A DNA stretch of 64,000 nt from Hemileia vastatrix. Taxonomy: Eukaryota > Basidiomycota > Pucciniomycetes > Pucciniales > Zaghouaniaceae. Made by a program: the position numbers and the translations under genes. Numbering within the stretch: the stretch's first letter is position 1; every line of letters starts with the position of its first letter. The notes under the pieces were generated by a model. That model was not told where the DNA came from. It saw only the letters and a list, made by a program, of their open reading frames with translations, and did not search any database. Shown piece by piece: positions 34,101 through 44,959 of this stretch. The stretch covers positions 11,174,683 to 11,238,682 of the forward strand of contig JASXTE010000002.1 of assembly GCA_030280995.1 (NCBI GenBank). The letters are read 5' to 3'.

Positions 34101-37100
34101 AATGAAAGTTTCATTTCTTCCTTTACTAATCCTAGTTCATGTGACCCATGAGCAAAGGCCATAGGAAAAGATTTTTTCAATTTAATGATGGAATCTTTAT
34201 TCTCACCAGAAATTTGTTCTCCAAAAGAAGCTTTTTCAATTTCAGACATAAGAGCATGCATTTCCTTTGTACACCTTCCTTTATATTGAACCACAGAATT
34301 ACATGTGTTCAATTCTGGTTTTAAAAATTTTTTGGGGGAGGAAATCTTAAATTTTCTCTTCCCATTCATCCCCATTGTGAAGCACTGGTTTGAAGGATCT
34401 AATTTTATGCCATATTTGGTTAAAATTTCATTTCCTATGATAAACTTACTGCTTAAATTATCATTTTTCATGACAACAAAATCACAAATAGCTCTTATAA
34501 AACCATGGTTATATTTAAAAAATACTGTGGCTTTGTATTTACCAATGGGGGGCAAAACAGAGCCATACCTCTCCAATTTTCAGCAATGATAGGCATCATT
34601 TTTGATTTATAGTCTTGATCCACTGAAGCAAGTGCTTTTTCAGATACTACACTTCCTCCAGCTCCAGAATCCAGAGCAACTTCAATGCTGGTTCCATTGA
34701 TCAAGACTGGTGCTTTGAGAGGGGCAATAACAATTGAGCTATCCTCAATGTTCCTTATGATCTCAGCATCCTCAACTGTAGATAAATCATTATTTTCAAT
34801 ATCAATAGTATTTAAATAATGAATATCTTCTTCCAGCATCAAGATTTCTTGTTGAGATTCAGATGAAATATTGCTGGCAAAATCACTTGAAGTATCATCC
34901 AGTGCTATTGTGTCATCAGCCTGATCCTCAGTTTGTTCAACAAGATTTATCCTCTTGTCACAAAAATGGCCTTTTTGCCAAGGCTTGTTGCAAATGGAGC
35001 AAGTGTTTGTTGCATAATTTTTAGGTGCAACAGGGGAAGAAGTTTTACCAACCTTTTCCAGAGGTTTCCGTTGGTAAGTGGAGGATTTCTCCAAAGGGGT
35101 CCTAGGAATGAATCTTCTGGCATCATACTTGTTGTTTAGAAGGATCTCATTACAAGTATTAATGAAGGAAGAAGGTTCTCTGGAGAACTCAGTCCTGGCC
35201 ACTATCAAGTCTCTCAAAGACATTGGTAATTTATAAAGGATCCTGTCCTTCCATAACTCAAACTCCATATTTGGGTCCATTGACCTCAAGATTTTTACAA
35301 TTTTCATTAAGAACTCAATAGGTTTATCAGCAGAAGAACTATATCTAGTTTCCTCATACTTCCTTTGTTGAGCCATCCTAAACTTGGAGCCACCAAATTG
35401 TGCTTTAATCAATTTTTTCCAATCTTCCCATGAGTAGTCATTCCTACCCAGGAAAACAGATTCATACCACATTAGGGCTACATTGGTAAATAAAGAAATT
35501 AACTTATACACAATTTCCTCATCTGGGAGTTTGTAAGAATTTTTTAAGTTATTGATTCTGCAAATGAATTGCTGCCAATCAGAAGAAGAATCACCATCAA
35601 ATGTTGGGTACTGATCAATTTTTGGCCAATTCTTTTGATTTTAAGGAGCCTCCTTAGTATTAGCTTTTTTCTGAGTAAGAAGCAGCTGTAACTTCTCCAA
35701 TTGTGCAGTAATCTCATTGTTTAATACTTCTGTTGAAGATCCTGGTGCATCATCAATTTTTGACGGAAATTCTGTGGTATCAACAGGCATTTCTGAATCT
35801 AATTTTACTTTAAATGAACTAGCAACAGGTAAACTTAGAGCATCCTGTACCATATGTTCCTTCAAAGAAGTTTCAGAATATCTTTGATCTTTAAACAATG
35901 AATTCAATTTTTCTTCAATGGTTGTTAGTCTGGTTTTCACTCTTGGAAGACTAGGTAAACTCTCATTGATTTTTGCAAAAGATAACTGGGTTTTATTTTG
36001 AAAAGATGAATAATGATCACTCAATCTTTTCAGGTTCATATTATCTACCTCGAGCTCCAGGCAACAGGTAGATACAGTATCTTGCAGTTTAGACAAATCA
36101 TTTCTGATATTTTGCCATAAAGCAACTTTCTTTTCATGGGTTGCTTTGTAATGAAACAAATCATCAGAAACTCTCAGTAACTCACTCCTCAATGCTTGAT
36201 AGCCCTGTTCAGTTAAAAAACTATTATATTTCTGAGTGAATTTCATGTTGTTCATTATATGATTTATTTTAGCGATAATATCCCTCAAATATTCATCATT
36301 AATGTTAGCTACATCTGGAGTGTCTCTCAATAAGGAAACAGAGTAACTTTCCAGATTCTCATAAAACTCAGGCTCAAGTGTTTCATCAATAATAGCCATA
36401 TCAGGATTTATCATTGAAGTAGCAATTAGAACTAAAGGATTAGATACATTTTAAATTTGAGCAATTTGTCTAGTGTTCTCAGCCTCTACAGGTCTCACAG
36501 TCTCATCTCCTCTTCCAGAATTACCTGAAGGAACTGAATCAGTTACAAGAAATGGTACTTGAGATTCAATAGAGGGGCTTACCATAGCTTGAGCAAGACC
36601 TGGATGTGGTTGTTCTTTCTCCTTCTTCCTCCTTGATAGGGAGGAGGAGGTGTTGGATTGAACTGATTTGTTCTTGAAGGAACTACATGAGGTGCTTGTT
36701 GCTGTTGCTGTTGGGACAGATAATCCCACTGGGTGTTCAGCCAATCCCACTTCCACTTTGATACTTACACCTTTTCTTGTTGCTGTGGGGCCAGTTGTGG
36801 AAGGGCTTTTGGAGGAGGAGGTTTTTTCTTCTCTTGAAGAAAAGACTCTATGTTTCTTACCTTGTCTTCTAGACAGTCTATTCTTGACCTCAGCTTGAGG
36901 TTTTCTGTACTCAACTCCTTGATGTGAGTAGAGAGATTTTTGCCTGCTGGTTTAAGGCATCTTTTTTATCTTGAAGCCTTTGGGAAGCTCTTCTGGGGGG
37001 TTTATTGAAGTTTTTGTTCCTGGGAATTTGTGTCTACCAGAATCTCCACTTCCTCCATTTCCACATCGTGATTGGTTCAATGATTTATTAATTTGAGCTA

Positions 37101-37197
37101 ATTTTGTAGTTAAAGGAGAACTCACAGAAGTAGCCTCATCATAATCAATAAGATCCATTTCATCTTCACATGCAGTAGAAAAACCTTGGTCAGTAAT
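31166..37197 (-). pseudogene. E1 gag-pol, broken into many frames
   Basis: Homologous over its full length to the E2 polyprotein. The start codon position (37197-37195) reads ATT instead of ATG. Visible blocks: gag N-terminus to 36952, gag 36414-35641, zinc-knuckle/protease region 35511-34495 (DSGAGGSVVS), RT with intact MVYIDD in 33736-33365, RNase H 33231-32551, integrase 32191-31166 interrupted near 31955 by TAA and TAG, and the C-terminal GPF-like and chromodomain region. Frameshifts near 36950, 34560 and 33370, among others. It cannot make a full polyprotein. Confidence 0.9.
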
Positions 37198-37219
37198 TGT
37201 TTTAAATCTAACCTGAAGT

Positions 37220-37720
37220 GAGGGAAAGAAACAATAAGATGAATCAGTTTTATTTTTGCTTTATAAAAGAAAAATAAATAAATAAAAAGAATATAAAATT
37301 CTTCAGGACAAAAATAAACTGAAAATAATAATCAATTATTTATTAATTCAAAATAATCTTATAACCAGGATTTACAAGAAATCAACTGAAGAAATAAAAA
37401 TAAATTTTAATTTAACAAATAAATTTATGATAATTATCAGGATTTAAATCAAATGAAGGATATTTAATTACCAGGACTCAATGTCAACTGAAATAATTAA
37501 ATATAGTGTTTATTTTATATTAATTATTAAAATTTTTATTGTCAGGACAATTTGTCAACTGGAACAAAAAAAATATTTTAATTTATCAGGACAAAGTCAA
37601 CTGAAAATTACAATTAATTTTTAAAAATAAGTTATTACTTCTAGGACTAAGAACAAAAGTGCTCTATCTTTGTCAACTAGGAAAAAAAATTTCAATTTAC
37701 CAGACACCTCCCCCTGTAAA
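37220..37720 (-). promoter_or_regulatory. E1 leader with inverted copies of the CAGTTGAC...TCCTG motif
   Basis: On the - strand this leader holds about six to seven diverged copies of the motif seen in E2, read on + as CCAGGACTCAATGTCAACTG and similar. AT-rich spacers separate them. Confidence 0.7.
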
Positions 37721-38028
37721 ATGAGCAAATTAATGCCACTTACAGAGTTCTGAGTAAAAGGAAATACGTAGAGAATGAAGAGTGCAAAGTGACACACGAA
37801 TAGTAATCAATAATTACCACGAAATATATAACTATTAGTTAGTATATAAGCCTAAGTTTTGGAGTGCGGTTCGATTCCCGTTTGCAGCAAAAAATAAGTC
37901 ACGTGATATATGAAGTTTGTCGTTTTTGTCATCCACTTGTCCTTATAGGTACCTTGATGGCAATGGTCCCACGGTCTCCGTTCCTCAAGATAACGATGTG
38001 CCGTCGACAATTCGGAAAGGTTCCCAAC

Positions 38029-38830
38029 TGTCAAGGGGTCTTTCAAGTCTAGAAGGTTTTATAGGGAGCTCCAATGGCGGTAACAACAGTTTTTAAGGGA
38101 TTCAAACTCAGGTACATATTTTCCTATCCTAAAGATTATTTACTCAATAATAAGAGGTAAGTAGTTGAATTATTATTATAATTAATATATTAGAGTTACA
38201 TTTAATTTAAAAACTAAAGCAGTAATAGATAGTAATAAAGGGATTTTTAAATAGTTGTAATAAAGTAAGTAAGTAATGAATGAATAAAAAACAACCAAAA
38301 GAGAGGCCTTATATAGGCAAAGGAGGGACAAAGCACGGCAATGAAATTCTAAAGACAGTAGTATGAGAGAGAGAGAAAAAGAATATTCCAGAAGGAGTAT
38401 TTTCAAATAATAAAGTTTTTCTAAAAAGAAGGCATCATAAAGATGTATTTACATAGTATGTCAGAAATACATCAACTTATTTAATATTTACTGTAGAAGT
38501 CAATTCTAAATAAGAAATTTGAATTTTTTGTATATATTTTTTTTATTTGAATATTAAAATTTTAATTTAATTTAAAATCTATTTTTAATATAAATCTTTA
38601 TTTCTTCCAACCTGTCAAATGAGCATGGTGTTAGAGAATAAAAATATAAGGGACAATTTTATATTTAATTTTAATTATTCATTTAATTTTATCATTCTGT
38701 AATTAGTTAATTTATTATAATTAATTTTAATGTAACTAATTTATCATTAAATAATTAAAATAATAAGGTGTGGCTTCATCCAGTAAATAATTAATTATTT
38801 CACTGGGTAAGTCTAGCAGCCTGGCTGACA
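38029..38830 (-). repeat. E1 5' LTR
   Basis: 802 bp, TGTCAGCC...TTGACA on the - strand, paired with 30330-31132. Confidence 0.9.
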
Positions 38831-38899
38831 ATAAAGATGAAGATGATAGAGAAGTAAGGGGTGAATCTGAAGAAGAAGAAATTTTTTTGATTTGAAAAA

Positions 38900-39240
38900 A
38901 TTTAAATTTCAAAAAAAAATTCAACGCATATTTTAAAAAAAAAACTCACATAATAATATCTTTTAAAATAAAATTTAAAGCAAAATCCTTTTAAAAAAAA
39001 TTAAAAAAAAAATTTTGAAACAAAAAAAATATATATTAATTTTCAGTAAAAATTATTTCAAAAAAAAAAAATTTAAATGTCAAAAAAAAATTCAACACAA
39101 TTTAAAAAAAAAAAAACTCATGTAATAATATCTTTTAAAATAAAATTTAAAGCAAAATCCTTTTAAAAACAATTAAATAAAAAATTTTAAAACAAAAAAT
39201 AAATATAATAATTTTCAGTAAGAATTATTTCAAAATAAAA
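38900..39240. repeat. A-rich tandem duplication, two units of about 169 bp
   Basis: Both units contain AAAAAAATTCAACRCA, CTCAYRTAATAATATCTT, AAATTTAAAGCAAAATCC and TTTTCAGTAARAATTATT in the same order. No coding signal. Confidence 0.75.
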
Positions 39241-39589
39241 ATACAAAAGAAAACCTGAAGTTTGGTTATAAAAAACCTTCACAGAAAATCCTGACAATAT
39301 AATTTTAAAAAAAAATAATAAATAATAAATAAAATTAGTAAAAGAAAAATCAAAACAAATAAATTAAAAAAAAATTAAATTCAGTAAATTTATTTGGAAG
39401 AAAAATTAAAAAGTAAAATCTAAACCTTTTTTTTTTATAATTTACAGGGAAAGACCTTAACAGAATGTAAAAGATTTTTTTTTCTAAAATTCTGCCAAAA
39501 AAAAAAAAAAATTTACAAAAAACAAATTTTAGTATGTTTTTTAGAAATTAGGTAACCCCTCTTTAACTCCAATAAAAGTCCCCTTTCCC

Positions 39590-40165
39590 CTCCTTTATTT
39601 CTCTGAAATCCCCTATAAAATCCCTCCCTCCTTGCCTCAAAACCCCCCTCAAATCCCCTCCTTGCCTGCCTCAAAATCCCCCTGAAACCCCCTCCTTAAT
39701 TGCCTCAAAAACCCCCCAAATCCCCCCCTTAGTTACCTTAAAGCCCCCCCTTCACCCCTCTTTAGATGTCCCTAACCCCCCCCCCTTTCCCCCCCTCTTT
39801 AGCTGCCTAAAAGGCCCCCCCATTTAGGTCCCCTCCCCCCCCCTTCCACTCCCCTTAAGCCACCTCTAGCCCCTCCTCCTTCTTAACAAACAATTGCTAG
39901 CAATTGTTTTTTAAGTAATAAAATCGGTAGCGATTTGTTTACTTAGCAAACAATTGTTAGCGATTGTTTGTTAAGAAGGAGGGGGGGTAGAGGTGGCTTA
40001 AGGGGAGTGGAAGGGGGGGAAAGGGGGGATTTGGGACAGGTAAAGAGGGTGAAATAAGGGGGACTTGAGGAAGTTAAAGAGAGGGGAGAAGGAGTGACTT
40101 GAGGCAGGTAAAGAGAGAAGAAAAGGGGTGAAATGAGGCAGCTAAAGAGGGTGAAGGAGAGAAAA
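39590..40165. repeat. large inverted repeat: C-rich arm, AT centre, G-rich arm
   Basis: The left arm (to about 39890) is strongly C-rich, with CCTTGCCTCAAA and CTCTTTAGCTGCCT-type units. The right arm (from about 39965) is its G-rich counterpart. The inner part, such as CCACTCCCCTTAAGCCACCT and TCCTTCTTAACAAACAAT, is matched by its reverse complement at 39965-40020. A perfect 22-bp palindrome lies at 39888-39909 (core CAATTGCTAGCAATTG). It could form a long hairpin or cruciform. Confidence 0.8.
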
Positions 40166-40640
40166 AAAAAGAGAAAAAAGAGAAAAAAAATTAGTCTAAC
40201 CTTGAAAATAAAAAAAAGGACTTACAAATAAAAAAATAAAAATAAAAAATAAAAAACAACAACAACAAAAAATAAAAATATCAATATAAATAAAAATAAA
40301 AAAATTCATGATTAGCAAATAAAAAACAAGAAAAAAGAAAAAAAAGACTTACCTGGTGAGATGAGTTGAGAAAATAAAAGTAACCAAAATATTTGAGTGA
40401 TGTTTGAGGAGAGGATGAAAAGGATATGAGTGATGAATGAAAAAAAAAATCACTGACAAAATATGTGATTTCAGAAAATATGCGATTTCATGTTGAGCTG
40501 GTGAAAGAAAACCAATGAGCCATCCAAAAAAAAGATATTCACCGTAAATTCCAAAAAAAATGAATATTCTACAAACCAAAATACCAAACCAAGTGAATAA
40601 AGTTAATAAAGAGGACATTTGGAGAGTACAAAAAAATAAT

Positions 40641-41934
40641 TTAAAAGGGTGGTGAAGAGAAATTTTGGAGAGTAATAGGCATAATGACAGAGTGTATGCC
40701 GGTTGAATGAATGTTTTGTGATTCAAGGGAGGGGAGAGCTGGTACTGGTTCAGGATCCTCTTCTTCATAAAGATCATTCCACTCATCCTTTAAATCAGCT
40801 AGGATATTGTGGAGTATAATGCAAGTCATGATCCAATGATATGCAGTTTTGATCTCTAATTTTTTTTGAAGTTGGATTCTGAGCTCCCAAAGACTAGAAA
40901 ATTGTCCCTTTAAAATACCTATAGCATGTTCAATTCGTACTCTTGATTGGGAAAGGCTATAATTAAAGGCAGTTTTGGGGTCACTTTCTAAACTTGCACC
41001 ACGGAAAGCAGGTATAATGTACTTTCCACTTGCATATGCTGAGTCTGCAAGGAGGTACTGAGATTCGTCAAAGTATGAGTCAGGGGTTTGAGAAATCCTC
41101 ATTCTTTGGAAGACGGAAGAGTCATGACATGAGCCAGGGCAACCACTATGAAAAGCAATAAATTTTTTATTGACATTGCATACAAGTTGAATGGCAATAG
41201 AGTATCTAGAAAGAAGATAAAAAGTTAGTTTATGAAGGATGAGAAATTGGAGAAGATTTTGAACAAACCTTTTTTTGCAATCAAAATAATGGTTGCCATC
41301 ATGAGCAGGCTTTTGACTCAAAGGTATAGTTGTGCCATCAACAAATACTACATAGCCAGGGAAACCTTCAGCTTGCATTACTTGAGAGGATTCAAGTTGC
41401 TGTTCTGGAGTTGGCCAAGCAAGTGTTTGAGAATTGAGGGAAAGGATAGAAATCATAAAGTGCTTGGTGTATAATATCATGGTACCATATCCTATGTTAA
41501 AGAGATTATCCAAAAGTCTTACAGCAGCACCATTTCCATTTGAGCCAAAGCGACGCAGTGCAACAGCAAGTTGGATGGCAGGATTACACTGTTTGTTATG
41601 GGAATTTTTATGAAAGATAGGATGATTGGAGATGAGTTGATAAAGTTTGAAGAAAGAATTGGGTGAATTTTAAATGAGGAATGTTGAGAATGGAGGCCAG
41701 ATCATATCAGGGATCATGATAAAGATTTGACCCCCTGGTGATGATGTAACGCTTTTTGGAAAGAAAACACATATAAGCTAAAGCATCTTCCAAATAAGAG
41801 TCAGATTTATAGTAAAGAACTAAAAGAAAAGTAATAGCATTCATTGTTGAATGAAGTAGCTTCCTAGTAGAGAGGTGTTTCATGGTTGCTGGTGGAAGGG
41901 TTATGTGATGAGGGATGTGGGAATTCACCGCCAA
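40641..41934 (-). pseudogene. PIF/Harbinger transposase (DDE superfamily 4 type)
   Basis: Cuts and pastes the element through its DDE nuclease. Main frame 41650-40641, with a 63-bp intron at 41268-41206 (GTTTGT donor, TTTCTAG acceptor) that joins FDCKKR to YSIAIQLVCN. Motifs: LRRFGSNGNGAAVRLL upstream; first Asp in GYVVFVDGTTIPLSQKP; SGCPGSCHDSSVF; second Asp in LLADSAYASGKY; Glu in RVRIEHAIGILKGQFSSL; helical tail with ILHNILADLKDEWNDLYEEE. The catalytic triad is present. The N-terminal part (41934-41650) is broken by a TGA at about 41709, a TAA at about 41670 and a frame change, so this copy is probably not functional. Confidence 0.85.
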
Positions 41935-42147
41935 ATGTGCAGTTGGGGTGTGCAGATAGAAAATAAACTTAAGTGTTCACCACTAAAATTAAGTAGCATA
42001 GAGTGAGGAAAGACTTAATGATGGCATCAGCAATTATGAGTCATGTGAATTTCTTGAAAATCCATCATGGATGTTATGAGTTTGGGATCAGGAATTAGGA
42101 ATGGAAATTGGGGTATAAGAGGCGGGATAATGCATTATCATGGATTC

Positions 42148-42179
42148 CTTATCCACTAGCCCTGGGGCTAGTGGATAAG
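42148..42179. repeat. perfect 15-bp inverted repeat near the Harbinger right end
   Basis: CTTATCCACTAGCCC, two bases, then its exact reverse complement, about 80 bp inside the right terminus. It could be a subterminal binding or hairpin site. Confidence 0.85.
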
Positions 42180-42633
42180 AATCTTCTGCAATTAATAATG
42201 TCTGATCCCAGGAAAAATAAATCCTGATCCCTAATTGCAGATCCCTGAACATTGATTCCCCCTAATATACTGCATATTTCACAGAATATAAGATTTATGT
42301 ATACATATAAGCTTATGTATGTCAATAATTACTTAATATCACTTAAGATAAAAATATTATGACTCCATTAACATCTTAATAAGTATTATTAGGCTATGGA
42401 TAAGCTATTTAAACTACTATAAGCTATATAATGGTGTAATAATTATATATATATGTATTATAAACATATATATAAGTGTTTTAATCTTATTTTTAAGATA
42501 TAAGATTAATGTATATAAGGTTATATTATTTTAAACATAAGAATTACTCAGTCCTGGAGATACCTAGGCTGAAAGATTTAGTATAGAATCAGGTCTGTTA
42601 TTCTTTAAAGGTAAAGTAGTCATACTCAACAAT

Positions 42634-42883
42634 CACTACACAATATAGGGGGTGGACTTGCTAGCAAGTCCTCAACCTGAACTGAGATGGAACTCAGACT
42701 GAACTCATACTGAACCCAAACTGAACTCTACTTTAACACCCACCTAAAACTGTTCTGCTGAGTGGTTTTCATTCCTGATTGTATGGTCCCTTTATCAATA
42801 GCTCAATGTGTGTTCAATCTGTGGTGAGTTTGGGTCCAAGGTTGCAGACTCACTAGCAAGTCCGCCCCCCATATTGTGTGGTG
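42634..42883. mobile_element. 250-bp MITE in the E3 integrase region
   Basis: Termini CACTACACAATATAGGGGGT and, in reverse complement, CACCACACAATATGGGGGGC continue as a roughly 40-bp inverted repeat that includes GGACTTGCTAG. AAT flanks both ends, so a 3-bp duplication is possible. It separates VVILNN from the E3 integrase HESRLAGHF. Superfamily unresolved. Confidence 0.75.
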
Positions 42884-42888
42884 AATAA

Positions 42889-44150
42889 GGATATAAAGTT
42901 ATTTGTTTTAAAATTTCACTCATGAATCTCGATTAGCTGGTCACTTTAGTGTTGATAAAAATTACCAGTTAATAGCAAGGGATTTCTTCTGGGCAGGAAT
43001 GAACAGGGAAGTCAAGGCCTATATTAAATACCGTTATGAGTGTAATAGGAACAAGATACCTTGACAAAGGAAGTATTGGTTTTCTCAACCATTTCCACTT
43101 CCCTCTAAACCATGGGATTAGTTTCATTGTATTTCATTTCTAAATTACCTCCATCATACAATTTCAATTCTATATTAGTCATAGTTAATAGATTCCCTAA
43201 AATGTCTATTTTTATTAAAATTATTACTAGTGAAAATGCAGAATATTAAGCTAAAATATCTCTAGAATATGTATTTTCTAAAAATGGCTTACCTACTGAT
43301 ATTATTTCAGATAGACAATTCTGGGTTTTTTTCTACTTTCTGGACTCAACTTTGTTAAAAACTAAATATTATAAAGAATCTTTCTACAGACTGTCATCTT
43401 TAAACTTACAGAACACCAAAAGAATCAACCAAATCCTTGAACAATATCTTCAAATGTATGTGAATTACTAAATAGACAATTGGTCCACATGGTTACCATT
43501 GGCTGAATTTTATTATAACTCAACACATTCTTCTACAAAACAATATCCTTTTGAAACAATCTATAGATACAATCCTTGATTCAATCCAATTCATGCAGGA
43601 ATTTATCATCCTGCTGAACATTATCTTTGAAAATTTCACAAGTTTATGGCAGACTCCAATCCAACCTCAAAGCGGAAAATCAAAGTTATAAGGAATAGGT
43701 CAAAAAAAATTGATAATCTGCTCCACTTTTCAAACCAAGAAACAAAGTATGGCTCAATTCTAAAGACATTTTAACAACTCAACCATCAACAAAACTATTG
43801 GAAAAGTGCTTGGTTCCATTTGAAATCAATACTGAAGTCTTTAGACATGCAATTTGACTCATTTTACCTTCAAAATGGTCATCAATTTACCCTGTCTTTC
43901 ATGTATCTCTTCTGAACCTTTCTCAAGAAATATACCCAGTAAAGAACCAGACCCCTCTGGAACCAGTTGAAATAGAAGATCATCTAGAGTGGGAAGTAAT
44001 CCAATTCTTGATTCAAGAAGGTGTAAGGGGAAGGCTACCTTAATGACTCAAATAAAGTATCCTGGGAACCAGCTGTTAATGTTTCAAATGCTCCTAAATT
44101 CTTAAAATCTTTTCATTTAAATCATCCTCAAAAACCTAAATGTTAAACTC
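42889..44150 (+). pseudogene. E3 integrase and C-terminal domain (decayed)
   Basis: H2C2 zinc region (HESRLAGHFSVDKNYQLIAR), core remains (ILVIVNRFPKMS; LPTDIISDRQFW; WLPLAEFYYNSTHSST; YPFETIYRYNP), then a GPY/F-like region (YPVFHVSLL equivalents) and a chromodomain-like tail (WEPAVNVSNAPKFLKSF). The frame changes several times and stops are frequent. Confidence 0.78.
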
Positions 44151-44959
44151 AACTTTCTTTGTTTGAAATTCTGAAACATTTTATACTTTTAAATCAAAAT
44201 TTAAATTTCCATATATTTTTGTTTTCTTTCATTTCTTTTTTCTTCCTAAAACCCTAAAATAATTTAAATCAACATAAATTAAAATCAAAATCAAAATAAA
44301 CTAAAATTAAATTCAAAATAAATAAATAAAAAATAAAATATAACTAAAATAAATAAAATAAAATAAAATAAATATAAAATTAATAAATCAAAATAAATTA
44401 ATTAAAAACAATTAAAAACTTCTTTTTTCTCTTAAACTTATTGCGCCAAATTATGTTTTAATTTCTTTTAAATTTTTCATAATTTTATTAAAACTTCAAC
44501 TCAACCTCAATTAAATGTTTCTTTATTCTACAACTTCAATTCAACCTCAAATTTTTCTTTTTCTTTCTTTTATTTTTCTTCTATCTAAAAAAGTTCTCAA
44601 ATCTTCAACATCTCCATGAAACAACTCAAAACTACCTTATTTCTTAATTATCTTCAAACCTGAAGTCTTGTTCCTTTTCTAAATCTATTCTTCTATAAAA
44701 TTTTATTTCTAAAACACACTCCTCTCTTTTAAAATTTCTCAACAAACAAAAAAAATTTCTTTTCTCTCTCTTTTTTTTGATCTGAACTACTAATTTTAAA
44801 TAAAACTTCAAAATAAATAAATTCAAATAAAATAAAATAAATAATGTAAAACTAAAATTTCTCTTTTTTCCTCAATCTCAATTTCTCTTTTTTTCTTTTA
44901 AATAAATAAACTTTCAATCAAATGTACACAAAATAAATTCAACAAATTTATTCAAGACT
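44151..44959. other. low-complexity A/T-rich DNA
   Basis: AAATAAAATAAA-type runs at 44270-44420 and TC-rich runs after it. No gene recognised, and no E3 3' LTR found. Confidence 0.5.

Larger units (their letters stand above)
30330..38830 (-). mobile_element. E1: full-length Ty3/gypsy chromovirus, inactivated, TSD ATAAA
   Basis: Reading on the - strand: 5' LTR 38830-38029, leader, gag-pol 37197-31166, 3' LTR 31132-30330. LTRs are 802 and 803 bp and start TGTCAGCCAGGC. ATAAA flanks it on both sides (30325-30329, 38831-38835). The protein is closely related to that of E2 along its length. The two LTRs differ at visibly more positions than those of E2, so E1 is older. It sits in the oxygenase-like gene of the Harbinger transposon. 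Confidence 0.93.
26402..42262. mobile_element. PIF/Harbinger DNA transposon carrying three genes, split by gypsy E1
   Basis: Ends GGGGGTATCAATGTT...AACATTGATTCCCCC; the first 31 bp of each end agree at 25 positions. TAATA flanks it (26397-26401, 42263-42267), in the middle of an LTR whose uninterrupted copies have this site once. Without E1 it is about 7.36 kb. Gene content: Myb/SANT-like protein (+, 26806-28209), 2OG-Fe(II) oxygenase-like protein (-, from 29093 across E1 to about 38924) and PIF transposase (-, 40641-41934). Both the transposase and the Myb gene carry lesions, so this copy is probably inactive. Its TIR is shared by the MITEs at 20195 and 48000. Confidence 0.87.
25532..42574 (+). 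repeat. solo LTR (1.13-kb family) split by the Harbinger element
   Basis: The left piece is 25532-26401 (TGTCAGTGTATC start). The right piece resumes after the Harbinger duplication at 42268 and ends GGCTGAAA at 42574. Together about 1177 bp, collinear with the LTRs at 15122 and 18246. Flanks are GATTC (25527-25531) and GATTT (42575-42579), a 5-bp duplication with one change. It interrupts the E3 pol. Confidence 0.85.
21916..44150 (+). mobile_element. E3: decayed Ty3/gypsy element split by nested insertions
   Basis: 5' LTR at 21916-22669, gag from 22737, protease/RT/RNase H remains to 25531, then a 17-kb nested insertion (25532-42574 plus a 5-bp duplication). Pol resumes at 42580 and continues through integrase and a C-terminal region to about 44150. 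Taking out the insertion and one duplication copy joins ...LSKQGAKRF directly to SIESGLLFFKGK in the same frame, the normal sequence between RNase H and integrase. Many stops and frameshifts. The 3' LTR was not recognised. Confidence 0.85.

Noticed and set aside
37852..38052. Complete tRNA gene at the GGTTCGATTCCCG site
   Set aside because: Only a T-arm-like half is present; no 5' half able to form a cloverleaf was found upstream.
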